The translations under genes were made by a program, and so were the position numbers. The notes under the pieces are model-generated. The model worked only from the letters and a program-made list of their open reading frames with translations. It made no database searches and was not told the origin of the DNA. Shown in pieces: positions 47,998 to 56,237 of a stretch of 64,000 bases of DNA (the first letter of the stretch is position 1; each line of letters opens with the position of its first letter). The DNA lies in the NCBI RefSeq assembly GCF_900114845.1, contig NZ_FOUK01000003.1, forward strand, positions 310,001-374,000, written 5' to 3'. Source of the DNA: Pimelobacter simplex (lineage in GTDB: Bacteria; Actinomycetota; Actinomycetes; Propionibacteriales; Nocardioidaceae).

Positions 47998-49110
47998 ATG
48001 CGCCGCTGGTCCGAGCTCAGCGAGGTCGAGCGGGTCGACGTCTACACCCGGCAGTCGCTCTACCTGCTGCTGTGGTTCTTCGTCGGCACGCTGACCATCT
48101 CCGCGATCGCGCAGGATCCCGAGCACCGCACGGCCTTCGCCGTCGCGGGCACCGGGATCCTCGTGCTCACGGTGCTGGCCACGAGCGTGCTGCACGCGGT
48201 GCTCGACCAGCAGCGCCCGTGGCGCCGGATCGCCCTGCTCCTCGCGCTCAGCGCGGTCGCGGTCGCGCTGGCGCTGCCACACCCGGTGTGGGAGGTCGTG
48301 GTCGTCGCGGTCTTCGTCAACGTGGTCTGGTCGCTGGGCGGGCTGCGGGACCGTTGGCTGACCGTGGCACTCGTCCTCGGGCTGGGCGTCCTCATCGGCG
48401 CGACGACCGGCGACCCGGCCCTGCTGGCCGGCGGGATGTTCATGGCGGCCTTCTGCGTCTTCACCGTGCGCGCCTCGCTGTGGCTGCTCGGCGTCGTCAC
48501 CGAGCTCGACCAGGCACGATCCGCGCAGGCAGCGTTGGCGGTCGCCGAGGAGCGGCTGCGGTTCTCCCGCGACGTCCACGACGTGATGGGACGCCGGCTC
48601 TCCGCGATCGCCGTCCAGGCCGAGCTCGCGGCGTCGCTCGCCGACCGGCAGGACCCGCGTGCGGCGGCGCAGATCCTCGCTGTCCGCGGCGTCGCCCACG
48701 ACGCCCTGCGCGAGGCGCGCGAGCTGGCCCGCGGCTACCGCCCGACCGACCTGCACCAGGAGCTGGAGGGTGCGCGGTCGCTGCTGCGATCGGCCGGCAT
48801 CGACGTCCGCCTCGACGTCGCCGAGGTGCCCGCGCCCTGGCAGGAGCCGGCCGCCTGGATCGTGCGCGAGGCGGTCACCAACGTGCTCCGCCACTCCGCC
48901 GCGACCCAGGTCGCGATCACCTTCCGCGGGGACGAGCTCTCGATCACCAACGACGGCGTGACCGCGTCACCTCCGGGCGCCACCGGGCTCGGCCTCGACG
49001 GCCTGCGCGAGCGGCTCGCCCCGCTCGGCGCCACCCTGACGACGTCCGCCGACGTGCCGTCCTTCCGGCTCACCGCCCGCTTCGCCGACCCCCTGCAGGA
49101 GATCTCGTGA
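47998..49110 (+). CDS. NarL-type membrane sensor histidine kinase
   Basis: 370 aa from the ATG at 47998. Four to six membrane helices in the first 170 residues form the sensor, with almost no extracytoplasmic loop (membrane-stress or DesK/LiaS-like). The HisKA_3 box RFSRDVHDVMGRRLSAIAVQAEL carries the phospho-His, and the HATPase has REAVTNVLRHSAAT and GLGLDGLRERLAPLG. Its stop overlaps the regulator's GTG (GTGA). Confidence 0.92.
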   Translation: MRRWSELSEVERVDVYTRQSLYLLLWFFVGTLTISAIAQDPEHRTAFAVAGTGILVLTVLATSVLHAVLDQQRPWRRIALLLALSAVAVALALPHPVWEVVVVAVFVNVVWSLGGLRDRWLTVALVLGLGVLIGATTGDPALLAGGMFMAAFCVFTVRASLWLLGVVTELDQARSAQAALAVAEERLRFSRDVHDVMGRRLSAIAVQAELAASLADRQDPRAAAQILAVRGVAHDALREARELARGYRPTDLHQELEGARSLLRSAGIDVRLDVAEVPAPWQEPAAWIVREAVTNVLRHSAATQVAITFRGDELSITNDGVTASPPGATGLGLDGLRERLAPLGATLTTSADVPSFRLTARFADPLQEIS

Positions 49111-49721
49111 CGTCACCGATCCGGGTGCTGCTCGCCGACGACGAGAACCTGATCCGCACCGCCCTCGTCCAGCTGCTCGGGCTCGAGCCCGACCTCGCCG
49201 TCGTCGCCGAGGCCGCGACCGGCGACGAGGCGCTGGCGATGGCGGTCAAGCACGCCGTTGACGTCGCGGTCCTCGACCTGCAGATGCCCGGCCCGGACGG
49301 CATCGCGGTCGCCGAGCAGCTCGCCGGCCGGCTGCCCGGGTGCGGCGTCGTGATCGTGACCAGCCACGGACGCCCGGGTCACCTCAAGCGCGCGCTGGGT
49401 GCCGGCGTCCGCGGCTTCCTGCCGAAGACGACGTCGGCGGTGACGCTCGCCGAGGTCGTCCGCAAGGTCCACGCCGGCGGGCGCCACGTCGACCCCGAGC
49501 TGGCCGCCGAGGCGATCGCCGCCGGCGACAGCCCGCTGACCCCGCGCGAGGCGGACGTCCTCGAGCTCGCCGCCGACGGCGCGCCCGTCGACGAGATCGC
49601 CGAGCGGGCCGCGCTGTCGCCGGGCACCGTCCGCAACTACCTGTCGAGCGCGGTCATCAAGCTCGGGGCGGCCAACCGGCACGACGCCGCCGCGACGGCG
49701 CGCCGGATGGGCTGGATCTGA
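49107..49721 (+). CDS. LuxR/NarL-family response regulator
   Basis: 204 aa. Receiver with LLADDENLIR, phospho-Asp VAVLDLQMPGPDG, Thr/Ser in IVTSHGR and Lys in FLPKTTS. C-terminal LuxR helix-turn-helix LTPREADVLELAADG ... LSPGTVRNYLSSAVIKLGA. AGGAG upstream of the GTG. It probably controls the ABC operon through the palindrome at 46158-46171. Confidence 0.93.
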   Translation: MTSPIRVLLADDENLIRTALVQLLGLEPDLAVVAEAATGDEALAMAVKHAVDVAVLDLQMPGPDGIAVAEQLAGRLPGCGVVIVTSHGRPGHLKRALGAGVRGFLPKTTSAVTLAEVVRKVHAGGRHVDPELAAEAIAAGDSPLTPREADVLELAADGAPVDEIAERAALSPGTVRNYLSSAVIKLGAANRHDAAATARRMGWI

Positions 49722-49808
49722 GGCTCAGGTCGGCAGCGCGGCGGGAAGGGCACGCCGGGCAGCTTGCTGCCGCTCCGAAGCCCTGGAGACGCGCTCGACC
49801 CGACAAGC

Positions 49809-50972
49809 TCAGAGGCGCTCGATGATGGTCACGTTGGCCTGACCACCGCCCTCGCACATGGTCTGCAGGCCGTAGCGCCCGCCGGTGCGCTCGAGCTCGT
49901 TGAGCAGCGTGGTCATCAGGCGGGCGCCGGTGGCACCGATGGGGTGCCCGAGGGCGATGCCGCCGCCGTTGACGTTGAGCTTGTCGTGGGGGACGCCGGT
50001 CTCCTTCATCCAGGCCAGGACGACGGACGCGAACGCCTCGTTGCACTCGAACAGGTCGATGTCGTCGATCGACATCCCGCTCTTGGCCAGCGCGTGCTTC
50101 GTGGCGGGGATGGGGCCGGTGAGCATCCAGACCGGGTCGTCGCCGCGCACCGAGAGGTGCACGATCCGCGCCCGCGGGGTGAGTCCGTGGTCCTTGACCG
50201 CCTGCTCCGAGGCGACCAGCAGCGCGGCCGAGCCGTCGCAGATCTGCGAGGCGACGGCGGCGGTGATCCGGCCGCCGGGGGCGAGCGGCTCGAGGCCGGC
50301 CATCTTCTCCAGCGACGTGTCGCGGGGGCACTGGTCGGTGGCGAAGACCGTCCCGTCCTCCAGCGTGTACGGCGCGATCTCGCTCGCGAAGCGACCGGCG
50401 TCGATCGCGGCGCGGGCCCGCTCGTGCGAGGCGAGCGCGTAGCGCTCCATGTCCTCGCGCGAGATGTCCCACTTCTCCGCGATCATCTCGGCGGAGCGGA
50501 ACTGGCTGACCTCCTGGTCGCCGTAGCGCTTGATCCAGCCGGGCGACTCGGCGAAGGGCGTCGAGAAGCCGTACTGCTGGCCCGCGAGCATCGCGGCCGA
50601 GATCGGGATGGCGCTCATGTTCTGCACGCCACCGGCGACGACGAGGTCCTGGGTGCCGGACATGACCGCCTGGGCCGCGAAGTGCACGGCCTGCTGGGAC
50701 GAGCCGCACTGGCGGTCGATGGTGACGCCGGGGACGTGGTCGGGCAGGCCCGCGACGAGCCACGCCGTCCGCGCGATGTCGCCGGCCTGCGAGCCGAGCG
50801 TGTCGCAGCAGCCCAGGATGACGTCGTCCACGGCGCCCGGGTCGACACCGGTCCGCTCGACGAGCGCGCCGATCGAGTGCGCGCCGAGGTCGGCGGAGTG
50901 GACGCCGGCGAGCGCGCCGCCGCGCTTGCCGACCGCGGTGCGGACCGCGTCGACGATGTAGGCCTCAGCCAT
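49809..50972 (-). CDS. fadA6: Thiolase FadA6 of ring C/D catabolism
   Basis: 387 aa (386 in mycobacteria). Thiolysis of a late HIP-degradation beta-ketoacyl-CoA. Active-site Cys in DRQCGSSQQA (about residue 93), ECNEAFAS, His in GGGIALGHPIGATG and Cys in MCEGGGQANVTIIERL. The strings VAGGVQNMSAIPISAAM and RYGDQEVSQFRSAEMIAEKW match FadA6 rather than FadA5. AAGGAG precedes the ATG. It is the third gene after the KstR2-like site at 53104 (fadE30, ipdF, fadA6). Confidence 0.93.
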   Translation of the reverse strand: MAEAYIVDAVRTAVGKRGGALAGVHSADLGAHSIGALVERTGVDPGAVDDVILGCCDTLGSQAGDIARTAWLVAGLPDHVPGVTIDRQCGSSQQAVHFAAQAVMSGTQDLVVAGGVQNMSAIPISAAMLAGQQYGFSTPFAESPGWIKRYGDQEVSQFRSAEMIAEKWDISREDMERYALASHERARAAIDAGRFASEIAPYTLEDGTVFATDQCPRDTSLEKMAGLEPLAPGGRITAAVASQICDGSAALLVASEQAVKDHGLTPRARIVHLSVRGDDPVWMLTGPIPATKHALAKSGMSIDDIDLFECNEAFASVVLAWMKETGVPHDKLNVNGGGIALGHPIGATGARLMTTLLNELERTGGRYGLQTMCEGGGQANVTIIERL

Positions 50973-51005
50973 GGCAGGTCTCCTTGCGTTCGAAGTGAGG
51001 GGTGA

Positions 51006-51809
51006 TCAGGCGTGCTGGCTGCTGACGGAGATGACCTCGCCGGTCAGGTACGACGAGTAGTCGCTGGCGAGGAACACCATCACGTTGGCGACCTCCCACG
51101 GGGCGGCCGCGCGGCCGAACGCCTCGCGCTGCTTGAGCTCGACGAGCAGCTCGGGCGAGGTGACCTTCTCGAGGAACGGGTGCATCGCCAGCGAGGGCGA
51201 GACCGCGTTGACCCGGATGCCGTGGGGCGCGAGGTCGAGCGCGGAGCACCGGGTCAGCGCCATCACGCCCGCCTTGGCGGCCGCGTAGTGGGCCTGGCCC
51301 TCCTGCGCGCGCCAGCCGATCACGGAGGCGTTGTTGACGATGACGCCCTTCTTGCCGGCCGCCACGAAGCGCTGGCCGACGGCGCGGGTGGCGCGCATGG
51401 TGCCGGTGAGGGTGATGTCGATGACCCGGTTCCAGGTCTCGTCGGTGACCTCGAGGATCGAGTCCGTGCCGCCCAGGCCCGCGTTGTTGATCATGATGTC
51501 GACGCCGCCGAGCTCGTCGGCCGCGTCGAGGAGGGCGGTGATGTCCTCCTCCTTGGTCACGTTGCAGACCAGCTGGCGGACCCGGTCGGCGCCGAACTCG
51601 GCGGCCAGCGCCTCCTCGGCCTCCTGGAGACGGCGCTCGTGGGTGTCGCTGAACACGACGGCCTTCGCGCCCTCCTCCAGCGCCCGGCGGACGACGGCCG
51701 CGCCGATGCCCGCCCCCGCGGCGGCGGTCACGACGACCACCTTGCCGGCGAGCAGGTCGTGGCCCGGGACGTAGTCGGGGGTCGGCTGTTCGGGTCGCAT
51801 GGCGGTCAT
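51006..51809 (-). CDS. ipdF: Steroid hydroxyacyl-CoA dehydrogenase IpdF (SDR)
   Basis: 267 aa from the ATG at 51809 (a second ATG at 51800 is possible). It oxidises the 5-hydroxy group of the HIC-CoA intermediate in mycobacteria. VVTAAAGAGIGAAVVRRALEEGA, NNAGLGGT, NNASVIGWRAQEGQAHYAAAKAGV (Tyr, Lys) and the C-terminal FLASDYSSYLTGEVISVSSQH follow Rv3559c closely. It lies 61 bp behind fadE30 and 33 bp ahead of fadA6. Confidence 0.92.
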   Translation of the reverse strand: MTAMRPEQPTPDYVPGHDLLAGKVVVVTAAAGAGIGAAVVRRALEEGAKAVVFSDTHERRLQEAEEALAAEFGADRVRQLVCNVTKEEDITALLDAADELGGVDIMINNAGLGGTDSILEVTDETWNRVIDITLTGTMRATRAVGQRFVAAGKKGVIVNNASVIGWRAQEGQAHYAAAKAGVMALTRCSALDLAPHGIRVNAVSPSLAMHPFLEKVTSPELLVELKQREAFGRAAAPWEVANVMVFLASDYSSYLTGEVISVSSQHA

Positions 51810-51870
51810 CGGGGCCCCCGCGAAGTTGTTCGGGGGAGCAAAGCGGAGGAGAAGAACTTTGTGGGGTGAT

Positions 51871-53091
51871 TCATCCGCGGGGCTCCTTCGGTAGGCCGAG
51901 CACGCGCTCGGCGAGGATGTTGCGCTGGATCTCGTCGCTGCCGCCGTAGATGGTGTCGGCGCGCGAGAAGAGGAAGAGACGCTGGTGGTCGTCGAGGTCG
52001 TACGACGCCCCGGACTCCCGGGTGAGCAGCCCGTCGCGGCCGGCGACGTCCATCGCCACCTCGCCGAGGGTGCGGTGCCAGGTGGCCCAGGCGAGCTTGA
52101 AGATCGAGCCCGCTCCCCCGCCGGCCGCGGAGTCCTGGCCGCCCTCGACCAGGGCGAGCGCACGCAGCGCGTAGCTGCGGATGACGGCGAGCTCGACCTT
52201 GAGCTCGGCGAGCCGGTCGCGCACGACGGGGTCGTCGATGGAGCCGTTCTCCTTGGCCCGGGCGACGACGCTCTCGAGCTCGCGAGCGAAGCCGACGGTC
52301 TGGCCGAGGGTGGACACGCCGCGCTCGAAGCCGAGCAGGCCCATCGCCACGCCCCAGCCGCGGCCCGGCTCGCCGACGACGAGGTCGCCGGCCGTGCGGG
52401 CGCCGGTGAAGAAGACCTCGTTGAACTCCGAGCCGCTGGTGAGCTGCTCGATGGGGCGGACCTCGACGCCGTCCTGGTCGAGCGGGACGAGCAGGAAGGA
52501 GAGTCCCTGGTGGCGCGCCGAGCCGGCTTCGGTGCGCGCGACGACGAAGCACCAGTCGGACAGGTGCGCGAGCGACGTCCACACCTTCTGGCCGTCGATG
52601 ACCCACTCCTCACCTCCGCCGGTCGAACCTGTCGAGACCAGACGCGCCCGGGTCTGCACGTTGGCGAGGTCGGAGCCGGCGCCGGGCTCGGAGTAGCCCT
52701 GCGCCCACAGCTCGCGGACCGCCACGATCTCGGGCAGGAAGCGCTGCTGCTGCTCGGGCGTGCCGAACGCGATGAGCGTCGGGCCGAGCAGCTGCTCACC
52801 GAGGTGGTTGACGCCGGCCGGCGCGTTGGAGCGTGCGTACTCCTCGTGGAAGATCACCTGCTGCCACAGGGACAGCCCGCGGCCGCCGTGCTCGGTGGGC
52901 CAGCCGACGGCCGTCCAGCCGTGCTCGGCGAGGTGCCGGTTCCAGGCGAGTCGCTCGTCGTGGGCCTCGTGCTCGCGCCCGGGACCGCCCAGCCCGCGCA
53001 GCGCCGCCCACTCGCCGGTGAGGTGGTCGCCCAGCCACTCCCGGATCTCGGCGCGGAAAGCGCGGTCCTCAGCACCCTCGGTCAGGTTCAT
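51871..53091 (-). CDS. fadE30: Acyl-CoA dehydrogenase FadE30 of HIP catabolism
   Basis: 406 aa. It dehydrogenates HIP-CoA-derived thioesters in ring C/D breakdown. ALRGLGGPGREHEAHDER, VGWPTEHGGRGLS, YEEYAR-like HEEYARSNAP, GYSEPGAGSDLANVQ, GQKVWTSLAHLSDWCFV and the C-terminal RADTIYGGSDEIQRNILAERVLGLP match mycobacterial FadE30. A short extra segment LVSTGSTGGG (about residues 150-159) is encoded by a dispersed repeat (52621-52640). The ATG at 53091 has TAGGGT 7 nt upstream on the minus strand (leaderless), 12 nt from the KstR2-like palindrome. Confidence 0.93.
   Translation of the reverse strand: MNLTEGAEDRAFRAEIREWLGDHLTGEWAALRGLGGPGREHEAHDERLAWNRHLAEHGWTAVGWPTEHGGRGLSLWQQVIFHEEYARSNAPAGVNHLGEQLLGPTLIAFGTPEQQQRFLPEIVAVRELWAQGYSEPGAGSDLANVQTRARLVSTGSTGGGEEWVIDGQKVWTSLAHLSDWCFVVARTEAGSARHQGLSFLLVPLDQDGVEVRPIEQLTSGSEFNEVFFTGARTAGDLVVGEPGRGWGVAMGLLGFERGVSTLGQTVGFARELESVVARAKENGSIDDPVVRDRLAELKVELAVIRSYALRALALVEGGQDSAAGGGAGSIFKLAWATWHRTLGEVAMDVAGRDGLLTRESGASYDLDDHQRLFLFSRADTIYGGSDEIQRNILAERVLGLPKEPRG
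52621..52640. repeat. Dispersed GTCGA-type element inside fadE30
   Basis: GGTCGAACCTGTCGAGACCA differs by one base from the left arm of the hairpin in the DUF35 gene (23076-23094). It encodes a small insertion, read on the minus strand as LVSTGST, in a surface loop just before the GQKVWTS strand. Confidence 0.85.
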
Positions 53092-53103
53092 GGCTGCTAC
53101 CCT

Positions 53104-53121
53104 ACCAAGCAAATGCTTGGT
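53104..53121. promoter_or_regulatory. KstR2-type operator between fadE30 and fadE31
   Basis: ACCAAGCA-aa-TGCTTGGT, identical in its 18-bp core to the site at 39121-39138. It governs the divergent fadE30-ipdF-fadA6 and fadE31-fadE32-fadE33 operons. Confidence 0.9.
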
Positions 53122-53188
53122 TCAAGCACGGACCGGGCCTAGATTCTCTCGCACAACGGTCCCGACGGGATGAGGAACACGAACTGAC

Positions 53189-54349
53189 ATGGATCTCGAA
53201 CTGAGCGAGTCCGAGCTGGCCTTCCAGGCCGAGGCACGCGCCTGGCTCGCGGCCAACGTGCCGGCCGAGCCGCTGCCGTCCCTCGACACCGCCGAGGGCT
53301 TCGTGCGGCACCAGGAGTGGGAGGCGAAGCTCTCCGCCGACCGCTGGTCGGTCGTCTCCTGGCCGCGGGAGCACCACGGCCGCGAGGCGTCCCTCGTCGA
53401 GTGGGTCATCTTCGAGGAGGAGTACTACCGGGCCGGCGCGCCGCTGCGCGTGTCGCAGAACGGCATCTTCCTGCTCGCGCCGATCATCTTCGAGCACGGC
53501 ACCCCCGAGCAGCAGAGCCGCTTCCTGCCCTCGATGGCGACCGGCGAGCGGATCTGGGCGCAGTGCTGGAGCGAGCCCGAGGCCGGCTCCGACCTCGCCT
53601 CGCTCAAGTCCACCGCGCGCCGCGACGACGAGCGCGGCGGCTGGGTGCTCAACGGCCAGAAGATCTGGTGCTCGCGGGCCGCGCTCGCGCACTGGGGCTT
53701 CGGCCTGTTCCGCAGCGACCCCGAGGCGCAGAAGCACGCGGGCCTGACCTACTTCCTCTTCCCGCTCGACGCCGAGGGCGTCACCGTGCGCCCGATCGCC
53801 CAGCTCGACGGCGAGGCGGGCTTCGCCGAGGTCTTCTTCGACGACGTCTTCGTCCCGGACGCCGACGTGCTCGGCGCGCCCGGCGACGGCTGGCGGGTCG
53901 CGATGAGCACCGCCGGCAACGAGCGCGGTCTCTCGCTGCGCTCCCCCGGCCGGTTCACCGCGGCCGCCGACCGGCTCCTCGCGCTCTACGACGAGACGCC
54001 CGACGGCCCGGACCGCGCGGCCGCCACCCAGGGCGTCGTCGACGCGTGGATCAAGGCCGAGGCGTACCGCCTCTACACGTGGGGCACCGTCACCCGGCTC
54101 AAGAACGGCGGGGACGTCGGCGCGGCGGGCTCGGTCAACAAGGTCTGGTGGAGCGAGCTCGACGTGGCGCTGCACGAGACCGCCCTCGGCCTGCTCGGCC
54201 CGGACGCCGAGGCCGAGTCGACCTGGCTCGACGGCTACACCTTCTCGTTGTCCGGCCCGATCTACGCGGGCACCAACGAGATCCAGCGCAACATCATCGC
54301 GGAGCGGATCCTCGGGCTCCCCCGCGAGCCGAAGGGAGTCCAGAAGTGA
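53189..54349 (+). CDS. fadE31: Acyl-CoA dehydrogenase FadE31
   Basis: 386 aa (about 377 in mycobacteria). MDLELSESELAFQAEARAWLAANV, VIFEEEYYRAGAP, WSEPEAGSDLASLKST, LNGQKIWCSRA and the C-terminal GPIYAGTNEIQRNIIAERILGLPRE match FadE31. It probably works in a complex with the FadE32/FadE33 subunits encoded immediately after it. Its TGA overlaps the fadE32 GTG (GTGA). KstR2-type control is expected from the palindrome at 53104, 67 nt upstream of the ATG. Confidence 0.91.
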   Translation: MDLELSESELAFQAEARAWLAANVPAEPLPSLDTAEGFVRHQEWEAKLSADRWSVVSWPREHHGREASLVEWVIFEEEYYRAGAPLRVSQNGIFLLAPIIFEHGTPEQQSRFLPSMATGERIWAQCWSEPEAGSDLASLKSTARRDDERGGWVLNGQKIWCSRAALAHWGFGLFRSDPEAQKHAGLTYFLFPLDAEGVTVRPIAQLDGEAGFAEVFFDDVFVPDADVLGAPGDGWRVAMSTAGNERGLSLRSPGRFTAAADRLLALYDETPDGPDRAAATQGVVDAWIKAEAYRLYTWGTVTRLKNGGDVGAAGSVNKVWWSELDVALHETALGLLGPDAEAESTWLDGYTFSLSGPIYAGTNEIQRNIIAERILGLPREPKGVQK

Positions 54350-55239
54350 GGTTCGAGCTCACCACCGACCAGCGGGACTTCGCCGCGTCGCTCGACGCCC
54401 TGCTGTCCGCCGCCGACAGCGTCGCGGTGGCCCGGGCCTGGGCCGCCGGCGACCACGCCCCCGGACTCGCGCTCTGGGAGCGCCTCGCCGAGCAGGGCCT
54501 GACCATGCTCGCCACCGAGGCGACGCCGGTCGAGCTGTGCGTCGCGTTCGAGGCGCTGGGCCGGCACGCCGTGCCCGGTCCCTGGGTCGAGGCAGCCGCC
54601 TACCTGCCGCTCGCCCTCGGCGCCGAGGTCGACGGCGTTGCCACCGTCGCGATGCCGTACGCCCTCGATGCCGACGTCGCCGACCAGGTCTACGCCGTGG
54701 CCGGCGGCGCGCTGCACGCGGCGACCGTCGGCGCCGCGCTCACCTCGGTCGACCGGAGCCGCCACCTGTTCGAGGTCACCGTCGGCGACGCGGTCGACGC
54801 GGACGGCGACCTCGCCGCGGCGCACGACCTCGCGGTGCTGGCCACCGCCGCCCAGCTGCTCGGTGCCGGCGAGCGGGTGCTCGCCGACGCGGTCACCTAC
54901 GTCAAGCAGCGCAAGCAGTTCGGCCGCGAGATCGGCTCGTACCAGGCGATCAAGCACAAGCTGGCCGACGTCCGGATCGCGCTCGACTTCGCCCGCCCCC
55001 TCGTGCACGGCGCCGCGCTCGACCCCACGCCGCGCGCGGTCTCGGCCGCCAAGGTGGCGTGCGCCGACGCGGCCTACCTCGCCTCGCGCACGGGGCTGCA
55101 GGTGCACGGCGCGATCGGCTACACGCAGGAGTTCGACCTGAGCGTCTGGATCACCAAGATCCGCGCGCTGGTCACCGCCTGGGGCACGCCGGCCGAGCAC
55201 CGCGCACGCATCCTCGACTCGCTGGTCGGGAGCGCCTGA
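54346..55239 (+). CDS. fadE32: Acyl-CoA dehydrogenase subunit FadE32
   Basis: 297 aa. A short beta-type subunit with a reduced middle domain and a kept C-terminal helical part: YVKQRKQFGREIGSYQAIKHKLADV, AAKVACADAAYLASRTGLQVHGAIGYTQEFDL. In mycobacteria FadE32 acts in late ring C/D beta-oxidation. Mycobacterial FadE32 is about 319 aa, slightly longer. Overlaps fadE31 (4 bp) and fadE33 (1 bp, TGATG). Confidence 0.9.
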   Translation: MRFELTTDQRDFAASLDALLSAADSVAVARAWAAGDHAPGLALWERLAEQGLTMLATEATPVELCVAFEALGRHAVPGPWVEAAAYLPLALGAEVDGVATVAMPYALDADVADQVYAVAGGALHAATVGAALTSVDRSRHLFEVTVGDAVDADGDLAAAHDLAVLATAAQLLGAGERVLADAVTYVKQRKQFGREIGSYQAIKHKLADVRIALDFARPLVHGAALDPTPRAVSAAKVACADAAYLASRTGLQVHGAIGYTQEFDLSVWITKIRALVTAWGTPAEHRARILDSLVGSA

Positions 55240-56231
55240 TGCACTTCGACCTCAGCGAGGAGCAGGCCGAGCTGGCCGCGACCGTCCGCGGGCTGCTCGA
55301 GAAGCGCGCCGACTCGGCGGCCGTGCGGGCGGCGTCCGTCTCCCCGAGCGGGTACGACGAGACGCTCTGGGCGACCCTGTGCGAGCAGATCGGCGTGGCC
55401 GCGCTCGCGGTCCCCGAGGAGCACGACGGCGTCGGCGCCACCTTCTTCGAGACCGCCGTGGTGCTCGAGGAGCTCGGCAGGACCCTCGCGCCCAGCCCAC
55501 TGCTGGCCACCACCGTCGCGACCGAGGCGCTGCTCGCCGGCGGCACCGACGACGCCAGGGCGCGGCTGCTCCCCCGCATCGCGGCGGGCGAGATCGCGAC
55601 CCTCGCGCTCGACGACGGTGCCGTCCTCGACGGCGACCGCGCCGCGATCGTGCTCGCCGTGCGCGGTGACGACCTCGTCGAGGTGAGCGGCGCGAGCGCG
55701 ACCTGGGTCGAGGCGATGGACCAGAGCGTCCGGCTCGCCCGGCTCGACCTGTCCGGCGCCGAGCTCACCGTGATCGGCGACGGCGTCGCCGCGCGCACCC
55801 GGGCCGAGCTCGTCGGTGCGGCCTCCGTGGCGGCCCTGGCCGTCGGCCTCGCCGACCGGGCGCTGCGGATGACGGTCGACTACAGCAAGGAGCGGGTGCA
55901 GTTCGGCCGGCCGATCGGCTCGTTCCAGGCGCTCAAGCACCGGATGGCCGACGTCCTGGCCCGCGTCGAGATGGCGCGCTCGGCGAGCTGGGCGGCGTCG
56001 TACGCGCTGAGCGACCCGGCGACCGACCCCGACGAGGCGGCCTTCCAGACGCACGCCGCGGCGTCGTACGCACTGGAGACGGCGAGCCTGGCCGCGAGCG
56101 AGTGCGTCCAGCTGCACGGCGGCATCGCGATCACCTGGGAGCACGACGCGCACCTGGTCTTCAAGCGGGCGCACGCGCTCGGTCAGCTGTTCGGCGCGCC
56201 GCACGCGCACCGGGGCGCCGTCGCGCTCTGA
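55239..56231 (+). CDS. fadE33: Acyl-CoA dehydrogenase subunit FadE33
   Basis: 330 aa (about 318 in mycobacteria). MHFDLSEEQAELAATVRGLLEKRAD, LAVPEEHDGVGATFFETAVVLEELGRTLAP and VDYSKERVQFGRPIGSFQALKHRMADVLAR, then ECVQLHGGIAITWEHDAHLVFKRAH. Last gene of the fadE31-32-33 run, in the same order as Rv3562-Rv3564. In mycobacteria fadD3 precedes fadE31; it is missing from this position here. Stops 6 bp from the convergent protease gene. Confidence 0.91.
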   Translation: MHFDLSEEQAELAATVRGLLEKRADSAAVRAASVSPSGYDETLWATLCEQIGVAALAVPEEHDGVGATFFETAVVLEELGRTLAPSPLLATTVATEALLAGGTDDARARLLPRIAAGEIATLALDDGAVLDGDRAAIVLAVRGDDLVEVSGASATWVEAMDQSVRLARLDLSGAELTVIGDGVAARTRAELVGAASVAALAVGLADRALRMTVDYSKERVQFGRPIGSFQALKHRMADVLARVEMARSASWAASYALSDPATDPDEAAFQTHAAASYALETASLAASECVQLHGGIAITWEHDAHLVFKRAHALGQLFGAPHAHRGAVAL

Positions 56232-56237
56232 GCCCGC

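Noticed and set aside
49791..49813. Partial match to the GTCGA dispersed repeat near the fadA6 stop
   Set aside because: Only about 10 contiguous bases (GAGCTTGTCG on the minus strand) match, which is too little to call a copy.
51810..51870. Possible hairpin between fadE30 and ipdF
   Set aside because: The best pairing (AAGTTGTTC with GAAGAACTT) is imperfect, and the genes appear to belong to one operon, so a terminator call is not supported.
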